Of a DNA stretch of 16,039 nucleotides, positions 1-6,935 are shown one piece after another. The position numbers were made by a program, and so were the translations under genes. The first letter of the stretch is position 1; the number at the start of each line of letters is the position of its first letter. The notes under the pieces were generated by a model. It made no database searches, had not been told where the DNA came from, and worked only from the letters and a program-made list of their open reading frames with translations. Origin of the DNA: an uncultured Treponema sp. (GTDB lineage Bacteria > Spirochaetota > Spirochaetia > Treponematales > Treponemataceae); NCBI GenBank assembly GCA_937902445.1, contig CALELJ010000084.1, positions 1 to 16,039 of the forward strand. Reading direction: 5' to 3'.

Positions 1-1
1 G

Positions 2-2632
2 GTGACGGAAATCTATGACTATTACCGTCTTCTTTTTGCCCGCATAGGAAAGGCCCACTGTCCTGAATGTGGACGCGAAATCAAGGAACAGTCGGTTGAC
101 CAGATTATCGACACCATTCTTTCATGGAACGAAGGAACAAAACTTACATTGATCGCTCCAGTTGTCCGTGGAAAAAAAGGCGAGCATCAGAAAATAATCG
201 ATGATGCAAAAAAAGCAGGTTTTGTCCGTGCACGCATCGATGGTCTTATGGTTGAACTTGAGGATTCCATAAAACTTGACAAGCAGAAAAAGCATACAAT
301 TGAAATCGTAGTTGACCGCATCGTTTTGAAATCAGACATCAGAAAGCGTCTTGCGGATTCGGTTGAAACTGCATTGAATTCTTCAGGCGGAATCGTAGTG
401 GCCCTCCGCCGTGTAAACAAAGGTGATGACGCCTACAAGGATGTCTGTGCCGCCATGGATCTGCGCGGAACAAAATACGACCGCGACGCAGATTACATTG
501 AGGAAGAAGTTTTCTTCAGTCAGAAAAATGCATGTCCTGACTGTGGTGTTTCTGTTCCGGAACTTCAGCCACGTCTTTTCTCATTCAACAATCCATTTGG
601 TGCCTGTCCTGACTGTACTGGTCTCGGCGAAAAAATGGAATTTGACATGGACCTCATATGCCCGGATAAGGAACTCAGTTTCAACGAATATGCATTTGCT
701 CCTTTCAATCCTGACAGCAACTGGAACAGCGCATTGTTTGGTGCTGTCTTTGACGACATCGGCTTTGATGCCAATACTCCTGTAAAGGAAATGACGAAAA
801 AGCAGATGGACATCGTCTGGAACGGAACAGGAGACCGTGCCCTCAAGTGGGTTTACCAGAAGCAAAGCGGTGAGGGTATGAGCACTTACAACAGGCCATG
901 GCCTGGAATTTTTTCTGAACTACGCCGCCGCTATGCAGAAGCCTGGGGTGACAACGCCCGTGAAAACCTTGAAAAATTCATGTCCCACAAGGAATGCAAA
1001 AGCTGCGGTGGAAAAAGGCTCCGCAAGGAAGCCCTTGGAGTTACTGTCGGCGGAATGAACATCTGGGATCTTACGGAACTTTCCGTCAGTGACACAATAG
1101 AATTCTTTGAAAAACTTGAGCTTACGGAAACAGAACGTAAGATTGCATCCCAGGTCCTTAAGGAAATAACAAGCCGCCTTTCATTCCTCAAAAACGTAGG
1201 TCTTGATTACCTTACCTTGCAGAGAAGTGCTGCAACCCTTTCCGGTGGAGAGGCTCAGCGCATACGTCTTTCCACACAGATCGGTTCAGGCCTTACGGGA
1301 GTCATGTACATCCTTGACGAGCCTTCCATCGGACTTCATCAGAGGGACAACCAGCGACTCATTGATTCCCTTACATATCTTCGTGATCTTGGAAACACAG
1401 TCATTGTAGTAGAACACGACGAGCAGACTTTGCTTACTGCCGACTGGCTTGTGGACATCGGGCCGGGTGCAGGTGTTCACGGCGGAACAGTCATGGCTAG
1501 CGACACACCTGAGAACGTAATGAAGAATCCAGACAGCATTACGGGAAAATACCTTGCGGGCCTTATCCGCATGCCTATACCAAAGAAAAGAAGGGAAGGC
1601 AACGGAAACTGCATTTCGATCCAGGGAGTGACGGAACACAACCTTAAGAACATTTCCTGCGACATTCCTCTTGGAACATTCACCTGCATTACAGGTGTGT
1701 CGGGCAGCGGTAAATCTACCTTGCTCAACGATGTTTTCTTCCCGGCCGCAAGCAACAGGATCATGAAAAGTGAACTTGAGGTTGGCTCATACAAGAAGAT
1801 CACAGGTCTTGAAAGCATCGACAAGATCATCAACATTGACCAGAGCCCTATCGGCCGTACTCCACGCAGCAATCCGGTTACATATATTGGAGTCTTTGAC
1901 AAGATAAGGGAACTTTATGCTTCCATGCCTGAAGCCAAGGCAAAGGGATACAAGCCGGGACGTTTCAGTTTCAATGTTAAAGGTGGCCGCTGTGAAAACT
2001 GCCAGGGTGCCGGAACCATCACGATCGAAATGAATTTCCTTCCGGATGTATTCATCCAGTGCGACGTGTGCCATGGAAAAAGATTCAACAGGGAAACCCT
2101 CGAGGTCCTTTACAAGGGAAAGTCCATAAGCGATGTTCTTGAGATGACTGTCGAAGATGCAGCAGACTTCTTTGCAGGCATACCTCACATCCAGCGCAAA
2201 CTTGAAACCCTCAAGAACGTAGGACTTGGGTACATTACTCTTGGTCAGAACGCACTTACCCTTTCCGGTGGTGAAGCACAGCGTGTAAAGCTTGCCGCAG
2301 AACTTGCCCGTCCATCAACAGGAAAAACCCTGTACATTCTTGATGAGCCTACAACTGGACTTCATTTTGTTGACGTCATGAACCTCATGCAGATCATCCA
2401 TGCCCTTGTTGACAAGGGAAACTCCGTAGTCATGATCGAGCATAACCTTGATGTTATCTGCCAGGCCGACCATATCATTGATCTTGGTCCTGAAGGCGGA
2501 ACTGGTGGCGGTCAGATCATTGCCACAGGAACTCCGGAACAGGTTGCAAAAATAAAGGGCAGCTATACGGGAAAATACGTTGCAGAAATGCTTGAGCGTG
2601 AAAAGAAACGCGACTTAAAGAATGAAAAGTAA
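2..2632 (+). CDS. uvrA: UvrA, excinuclease ABC subunit A (5' partial)
   Basis: DNA-damage recognition ATPase of nucleotide excision repair; it works in the cytoplasm as a dimer that loads UvrB. Seen over 876 residues: zinc-ligand pairs C20/C23 at the start of the fragment, C178/C181 with C202/C205 in the N-terminal half, and C664/C667 with C687/C690 forming the C-terminal zinc module. There are two ABC signatures (LSGGEAQR at about 413 and 754), a Walker B ILDEP at about 436-440, a second one near 780, and the second Walker A (GVSGSGKST, 565-573). The first Walker A is absent only because the gene enters from the left edge: the first codon, GTG, aligns with an internal Val just before the family's conserved TEIYDY stretch, so roughly 100 residues are missing and this GTG is not the start. 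The gene ends 11 bases inside the next one. Family call is secure. Confidence 0.98.
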   Translation: MTEIYDYYRLLFARIGKAHCPECGREIKEQSVDQIIDTILSWNEGTKLTLIAPVVRGKKGEHQKIIDDAKKAGFVRARIDGLMVELEDSIKLDKQKKHTIEIVVDRIVLKSDIRKRLADSVETALNSSGGIVVALRRVNKGDDAYKDVCAAMDLRGTKYDRDADYIEEEVFFSQKNACPDCGVSVPELQPRLFSFNNPFGACPDCTGLGEKMEFDMDLICPDKELSFNEYAFAPFNPDSNWNSALFGAVFDDIGFDANTPVKEMTKKQMDIVWNGTGDRALKWVYQKQSGEGMSTYNRPWPGIFSELRRRYAEAWGDNARENLEKFMSHKECKSCGGKRLRKEALGVTVGGMNIWDLTELSVSDTIEFFEKLELTETERKIASQVLKEITSRLSFLKNVGLDYLTLQRSAATLSGGEAQRIRLSTQIGSGLTGVMYILDEPSIGLHQRDNQRLIDSLTYLRDLGNTVIVVEHDEQTLLTADWLVDIGPGAGVHGGTVMASDTPENVMKNPDSITGKYLAGLIRMPIPKKRREGNGNCISIQGVTEHNLKNISCDIPLGTFTCITGVSGSGKSTLLNDVFFPAASNRIMKSELEVGSYKKITGLESIDKIINIDQSPIGRTPRSNPVTYIGVFDKIRELYASMPEAKAKGYKPGRFSFNVKGGRCENCQGAGTITIEMNFLPDVFIQCDVCHGKRFNRETLEVLYKGKSISDVLEMTVEDAADFFAGIPHIQRKLETLKNVGLGYITLGQNALTLSGGEAQRVKLAAELARPSTGKTLYILDEPTTGLHFVDVMNLMQIIHALVDKGNSVVMIEHNLDVICQADHIIDLGPEGGTGGGQIIATGTPEQVAKIKGSYTGKYVAEMLEREKKRDLKNEK

Positions 2633-5600
2633 TATCATGTCTTTCGTTAAAAAAATCAGATTCCTCTTTCTTATACTGCTGTTCTCCATTGGCGGCGGAA
2701 TTGTTTTTGCAGCGGAAGACAATACTACGGTCATTACGATTGAAGATGCCGACAGTTCCAACTACAGAAAAAACGAAGATGACGGGAGTGACGAGATCCT
2801 GCTTTCCGGCAATGTAAAGGTTTCTGTTGAGAAAGGCGGAACAAAACTTGTCATCAAGTCTGACGAAATCATCTACAACAGAACCACGGAAACATTGTAT
2901 GCCAATGGCAATATCGAGCTTGTCCAGTCGGGAACTTCCGCCGGTGAACAGACGATTTCAGCTACAAGCCTCATAGTAAACACTTCGACACTTGAAGGTA
3001 TATTTGACAATGGTCGTGCCGTTCAGACCCAGAGTGATGCCCTGAATCTTCCTTCAGGTTCAACTCTTATCGTTGCTTCAAAAATTTTTGGTCGTGATTC
3101 TTCAAGTACCATTGCCTTCAAGAAAGCCGAACTTACATTCTGTGATGATGAGAATCCCCATTGGAAAATCAGGGCTTCAAGAATATGGCTTTTGCCTGGC
3201 GGTGAATTCGCGTTCCTCAATGCGGTTATTTCCATCGGTTCCGTTCCGGTGCTTTATCTTCCGGCCTTCTACTATCCAAAAGATGAACTGATTTTCAATC
3301 CGTCCTTTGGATACAAGGAGCGATACGGTTATTATTTCCAGACGACAACATATCTCCTTGGCCGAAAACCTCTTGAGCCTGTGGACAATACTGTAAGTTC
3401 CAGCAGTGACAAATCATCTGCCGAAGACCTTACAAAAGGTATCTTCAACTTCATGAAACCAAGTGTCCTCAAGGAACAGAGAAGGGAAGGTCTTGTCCTC
3501 CACAATCTTGATGAAGATTACAGTGGAAATACATCAAACTATCTCAAGGCAATTTTTGATTATTATGCAAACCTGGGTTTTGTAACTGGACTTGATGGTG
3601 TTTTCTCGCCATCCAATGAATATGTCTCGTCCATAAGTGCCTCTGCCAAACTTGGATGGACAAATACTGTTTTCTTCAATAAGGGATTGTATACACCATA
3701 TTCTTCCAAAGGTCAGATTCATAAGGACTCTGCAAATTTCATGGGATTGAAGACGCCTTTCAGATATGCAGCCAATTTCAAGGCCGACATTTCAAAGCCT
3801 GTTACATTCCGTCTGTCCATGCCTATTTACAGTGATCCTTTCTTTACAGAAGATTTTGAAAGCCGTTCAGAATCCCTTGACTGGATCAGCTTTTTCATGA
3901 ACAACAACTCAAAGGAAAAATCCGACAAGGAAGATACAAGCTCGCAGACAACCTCATTCACCTGGAATGCGGAATCATCATTTAAGATTCCTCTGCCTGA
4001 ATCAGTCATGCCTTTGATCAACAATTTCTCGATTTCAAATCTTTCATCATCGATTATTTTCAATACAAAAAACAGAAGTTCTTCTGACAAGGAGTGGGCC
4101 GCAATGCCTTCCGACTGGGTGGACAAGACTCCTGAAAGGGCTTTCTTCTATCCGTCCCAGGTTACTCCAATCAAGATCACTGGTAAGATCGACGGAACTC
4201 TGTATCAGTATCCGGAAGTTGTAAAGAAATCAAAGTATGATTCCGTAAGCTATACAACATCGATGAATATTCCTCAGGAACTTATGACAGTCAAGGAAAA
4301 AGAAGCCTATGACAAGCGTAAGGAAGAGGAGGCTGCAAGAAAGGCAAAGGAAGAAGCCGGCGAAGAATATGAAGCGCCAAAAACTGAAGTGGCGGAAGAA
4401 TCAAAAGAAGAAGAGGATAAGACATTTACTTTTACTCCTCTGGAAATCAGCAGCAGTGTCGGTGTAAAGGACATCAAGGATGCCGGATATTCGCTTACAT
4501 ATACAATCAGTCCACAGTATTCATCACAGCTTACATACAATTCCAATGACATAGTGACACCTGAAGATTTCAGCTGGTCTGACCTCCATTCGTCATACTA
4601 TCAGATTCAGGTTCCGACGACTCTTTCCAGCTCCCTTACAATCAAGGATAATTTTGCTTCCATGAAGAACAACTATACGTTCAATCCTGTTTTTCAGAAG
4701 CACCCGAACCTTGACGGCTATACAACCGAGGCTTCTAAGAATTCTGTAAGACTCACTGACTACAAGGCAAAGAAAATGGATCTTACCAATACAAACAATG
4801 TATCCCTTAAACCTTTTGCCTATACGGAATATTTCAAAAACACTGGTCTTGAGTGGAACACTACCATCAAGCTCATCAAGACGGAATTCATCGGTGATGC
4901 GGAAAATCCTGAGTGGGAATACATAACTGCAAAACTTACTGATGACGAAGCTGTTACGACCCATACCCTCAGTGCTGTGCTTGCGGCAAATGAAGGTGAT
5001 TTTGGACAGTCCTTCACCATGACATCAAACCTTCCGCCTCAGAAGGATGAATACAACGGAACTTTGACATTCACGTTCCCGAAATTCTCAACGACTGCGA
5101 CCACAGGCCTTTACCAGAAGAGCAAGGATGAGACGGAATACCTGTGGAACCAGTTGAAGCAGTCTGCCACCCTGACTCTTTTTGATGGTGATTTGACCCT
5201 TACTGAATCATATAATTATGAACTTGAAGAAAAATACCACGATTCATTGAAGCTTTCTGCAAGCTGGAAGAATATTCAGCTGGCATATACCATGCAATAT
5301 ACCACAGTCTATGATTTTGACCAGAAAAAAGGATGGACCGCAAAAAACGACAAGGAATTTGTTCCGTACAGCCTGAGCCTTGCATATGCGACCCAGAATA
5401 AAAAATACAAGTACTGGAAAAACAGAATCACATGGGCTCCTTCATTGAGCTCAAGCATTGTCTATGACTTTGTAAGACCGACAAACAGCTATTTCCGATT
5501 TGTTCCGAATATTTCATTCAACATCCATGACCAGTTTGAACTTTCCTTCAGCTCGGAATCTCAGAACAACGTAATATTCAGATATATCCAGGATTACGTC

Positions 5601-5939
5601 GGTTATGAGGACGCCATTGCCGGTGAAAAAAATGTGCTTAAGGATCTCTATGATTCCTTTGCCTTCTGGGGTAATGGAAGCTTTTATGACGGGGAGCAGA
5701 CTGCACGAAAAGGTTCCGGCTTTAAGATCAAGAATTTCAAAGTCAGCATAAAAAGAATTCTCCACGACTGGAGCCTTGAAGGAAACATTACATTCAAGCC
5801 TCGTTACGTTACTGATTCCGCAGGTAAAAAATCCTTCGACTACCATCCGTACATGACTTTTGCCATCTCATGGCACCCGATGCCAAGTATGAAGACAAAT
5901 CTTGTTGATGACTACGGAACATGGTCCCTCAACCCTTAG
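2622..5939 (+). CDS. lptD: LptD/OstA-like outer-membrane assembly beta-barrel protein
   Basis: Predicted outer-membrane beta-barrel with a periplasmic OstA-like domain, the family that inserts lipopolysaccharide or another glycolipid into the outer leaflet. Seen: a basic then hydrophobic signal peptide with likely cleavage at VFA|AED (residues 28-33); an OstA-type repeat with LSGNVKV and YANGNIEL at about 60-102; the LptD-type stretch with CDDENPHWKIRA then VPVLYLPAFYYP at about 174-220; then a long Ser/Thr/Tyr/aromatic-rich barrel to residue 1105. This exceeds the roughly 780 residues of E. coli LptD. A strongly charged Glu/Lys/Ala segment (about 559-601) interrupts the barrel and looks like a loop. 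The start at 2622 overlaps uvrA; an internal ATG at 2637 also gives a good signal peptide, and neither has a strong Shine-Dalgarno. Treponema pallidum also has an LptD orthologue although it makes no LPS, so the substrate is uncertain. Confidence 0.85.
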   Translation: MKSNIMSFVKKIRFLFLILLFSIGGGIVFAAEDNTTVITIEDADSSNYRKNEDDGSDEILLSGNVKVSVEKGGTKLVIKSDEIIYNRTTETLYANGNIELVQSGTSAGEQTISATSLIVNTSTLEGIFDNGRAVQTQSDALNLPSGSTLIVASKIFGRDSSSTIAFKKAELTFCDDENPHWKIRASRIWLLPGGEFAFLNAVISIGSVPVLYLPAFYYPKDELIFNPSFGYKERYGYYFQTTTYLLGRKPLEPVDNTVSSSSDKSSAEDLTKGIFNFMKPSVLKEQRREGLVLHNLDEDYSGNTSNYLKAIFDYYANLGFVTGLDGVFSPSNEYVSSISASAKLGWTNTVFFNKGLYTPYSSKGQIHKDSANFMGLKTPFRYAANFKADISKPVTFRLSMPIYSDPFFTEDFESRSESLDWISFFMNNNSKEKSDKEDTSSQTTSFTWNAESSFKIPLPESVMPLINNFSISNLSSSIIFNTKNRSSSDKEWAAMPSDWVDKTPERAFFYPSQVTPIKITGKIDGTLYQYPEVVKKSKYDSVSYTTSMNIPQELMTVKEKEAYDKRKEEEAARKAKEEAGEEYEAPKTEVAEESKEEEDKTFTFTPLEISSSVGVKDIKDAGYSLTYTISPQYSSQLTYNSNDIVTPEDFSWSDLHSSYYQIQVPTTLSSSLTIKDNFASMKNNYTFNPVFQKHPNLDGYTTEASKNSVRLTDYKAKKMDLTNTNNVSLKPFAYTEYFKNTGLEWNTTIKLIKTEFIGDAENPEWEYITAKLTDDEAVTTHTLSAVLAANEGDFGQSFTMTSNLPPQKDEYNGTLTFTFPKFSTTATTGLYQKSKDETEYLWNQLKQSATLTLFDGDLTLTESYNYELEEKYHDSLKLSASWKNIQLAYTMQYTTVYDFDQKKGWTAKNDKEFVPYSLSLAYATQNKKYKYWKNRITWAPSLSSSIVYDFVRPTNSYFRFVPNISFNIHDQFELSFSSESQNNVIFRYIQDYVGYEDAIAGEKNVLKDLYDSFAFWGNGSFYDGEQTARKGSGFKIKNFKVSIKRILHDWSLEGNITFKPRYVTDSAGKKSFDYHPYMTFAISWHPMPSMKTNLVDDYGTWSLNP

Positions 5940-5961
5940 TTTTAAAACTTGATTTACTGAA

Positions 5962-5967
5962 TATAAT
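5962..5967 (+). promoter_or_regulatory. Candidate -10 element (TATAAT) upstream of the lysine-rich protein gene
   Basis: A perfect TATAAT lies 23 bases after the lptD stop. No good -35 stands at the usual distance: TTGATT at 5949 is only 7 bp away. It would give a leader of about 70 bases for the gene at 6046. Inference from one box only. Confidence 0.35.
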
Positions 5968-5995
5968 GGCATAAACTAGAAGACGAAATGAAATG

Positions 5996-6008
5996 TCTGC
6001 GATGCAGA
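5996..6008 (+). repeat. Short hairpin TCTGC-GAT-GCAGA in the 5' leader
   Basis: A perfect 5-bp stem with a 3-base loop, followed by AAAA and then a short T-run (CATTTTTAAC). The stem is too short for a confident terminator; it may end some lptD transcripts or sit in the leader of the next gene. A related hairpin with the same CTG...GATGCAG core occurs at 13449-13465. Confidence 0.35.
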
Positions 6009-6045
6009 AAAACCATTTTTAACTTCTTATTTATGGGGGTGTTTT

Positions 6046-6516
6046 ATGGCTGCAAAAAAAGATTCAGAAACAGCAAAAAAAATCAAAAAGGAACTGAAGG
6101 AATTTCTTGATACAAGCATTGCCGCATCAAAGAAAAGCCTTAAGAAAGCCGGAGTCGCTTTAAGTGATTTTGGCGATGAAGCTGTAATTAAAATCGACGT
6201 TACAAAACTAAAGCTTAAGCTTGAAAAAAATTACACGGAACTTGGAAAGATCTGTGCAGATGCCTTGCTTGAAGAAAAGAAGGCTTCCGTTTCAAAGAAG
6301 ACTGAGAAAGTGGAAGACATCCTTGATGCCATCAAGACGCTTAAAGAAAAAATTGCCCTGAAGGAGAAGGAACTTAAATCCCATTCAAAAGGCAAGGGCG
6401 CAAAGGCTTCTTCAAAAAAGACAGGGGTAAAAAAGTCTTCGTCTGATAAAACCGTAGTAGCCGCTGATGGGGCAAAGAAGAAGACAGCAAAGACAGCTGC
6501 AAAAAAGAAGGCCTGA
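6046..6516 (+). CDS. Lysine-rich histone H1-like protein with coiled-coil core
   Basis: 156 residues, with 43 lysines (28%), no arginine, no tryptophan and one cysteine. An N-terminal lysine-rich helix (about 1-35) leads into a predicted coiled-coil region (about 50-115, with heptad-like TLKEKIALKEKEL), then a low-complexity Lys/Ala/Ser/Thr tail (about 113-156) ending AKTAAKKKA. The tail resembles bacterial histone H1-like and Hc1/Hc2-type DNA-compacting tails, so a nucleoid or nucleic-acid-binding role is inferred; the core matches no family I can name. The start is supported by GGGGGT five bases upstream of the ATG. It stands alone, after the lptD gene and convergent with the HPt gene. No signal peptide is visible, so it is probably cytoplasmic. 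The tail composition alone could also occur in a protein unrelated to histones. Confidence 0.8.
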   Translation: MAAKKDSETAKKIKKELKEFLDTSIAASKKSLKKAGVALSDFGDEAVIKIDVTKLKLKLEKNYTELGKICADALLEEKKASVSKKTEKVEDILDAIKTLKEKIALKEKELKSHSKGKGAKASSKKTGVKKSSSDKTVVAADGAKKKTAKTAAKKKA

Positions 6517-6520
6517 TAAT

Positions 6521-6548
6521 TGCTTGATAACCAATGGGTCGTCAAGCA
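6521..6548. terminator. Weak hairpin between convergent genes
   Basis: TGCTTGA (6521-6527) and TCAAGCA (6542-6548) form a 7-bp stem with a 14-base loop in the 41-bp gap between two converging genes. There is no T-run on either side, so intrinsic termination is doubtful; its position is the main support. Confidence 0.35.
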
Positions 6549-6557
6549 TCCGTGAAA

Positions 6558-6893
6558 TCAGGAAATGTCTTTTTTGATTTCAGATATGGCTGTTGAAAGG
6601 CTGGACTCAAATGCTGAGTTCAGTTCTTTCAGGTCTCCCTGTTTTTTTCCTCTCAAGACATCTTCAAGATTCTGGCCTGCGAAGGCTGCCTGTTCTGCCG
6701 CAATCTGTCTTGCAGCGCCCTTGAATGAATGTACATATTCCGCCGCTTCCTGATATTTGTTTTCATTTTCCAGAAGTTCAAGTTTTTTTATGTCAAAGAT
6801 TTTGTCGTAGACAAATGAATTTTCAAGGACAAGAAGAAGTTCCTCATCGTCTCCGACCATTTCCAATGCAAGCTGTCTGTTAAATACTTCCAT
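6558..6893 (-). CDS. Stand-alone HPt (histidine phosphotransfer) domain protein
   Basis: A 111-residue, almost entirely helical protein that fits a single HPt domain: a lead-in of acidic and hydrophobic residues (DDEELLLVLENSF, about 15-27), the phosphoacceptor motif HSFKGAAR with His55 as the likely phosphorylated residue, then a C-terminal helix pair with NLEDVLRGKK at about 74-83. The family relays phosphoryl groups between response-regulator receiver domains and hybrid histidine kinases in multi-step phosphorelays. No kinase or receiver gene lies in the window, so partners are unknown. The protein has no membrane segment. The ATG has no Shine-Dalgarno but lies six bases after a -10-like element (see the promoter entry), and no start codon occurs in frame just upstream. 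It is divergent from lepB and convergent with the lysine-rich gene. Confidence 0.85.
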   Translation of the reverse strand: MEVFNRQLALEMVGDDEELLLVLENSFVYDKIFDIKKLELLENENKYQEAAEYVHSFKGAARQIAAEQAAFAGQNLEDVLRGKKQGDLKELNSAFESSLSTAISEIKKDIS

Positions 6894-6928
6894 GCCGTTA
6901 TAGTAACATATTGAAAATTCTGTTACAA
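6894..6928 (-). promoter_or_regulatory. Predicted leaderless promoter of the HPt gene
   Basis: Read on the minus strand: TTGTAA (6928-6923), a 17-bp spacer, then TGT directly followed by TACTAT (6905-6900), then six bases and the ATG. Transcription starting seven bases after the -10 would begin on the A of the start codon. The -35 overlaps the -10 of the lepB promoter. Inferred from sequence only. Confidence 0.5.
6903..6926. repeat. Inverted repeat GTAACA / TGTTAC between HPt gene and lepB
   Basis: Arms at 6903-6908 and 6921-6926 are perfect reverse complements 12 bases apart. They coincide with the extended -10 elements of the two diverging promoters, which may be all they are; a site for a dimeric regulator is the alternative. 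Confidence 0.55.
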
Positions 6929-6935
6929 TCTAAGA
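6921..6935 (+). promoter_or_regulatory. Predicted leaderless promoter of lepB (extended -10)
   Basis: TGT followed directly by TACAAT (6924-6929) forms an extended -10, then six bases (6930-6935) and the ATG at 6936. The expected start point is the A of that ATG. The -35 region is poor (TAGTAA at 6901-6906), which an extended -10 can tolerate. There is no Shine-Dalgarno upstream of lepB. Confidence 0.5.

Noticed and set aside
3827..4126. Antisense open frames within lptD (also 4593-4964 and 5514-5846)
   Set aside because: No recognisable motif and each lies entirely inside a strong coding gene; such shadow frames are expected here.
5949..5967. TTGATT plus TATAAT as a full promoter
   Set aside because: The boxes are only 7 bp apart, so they cannot act together; only the -10 was kept as a weak candidate.
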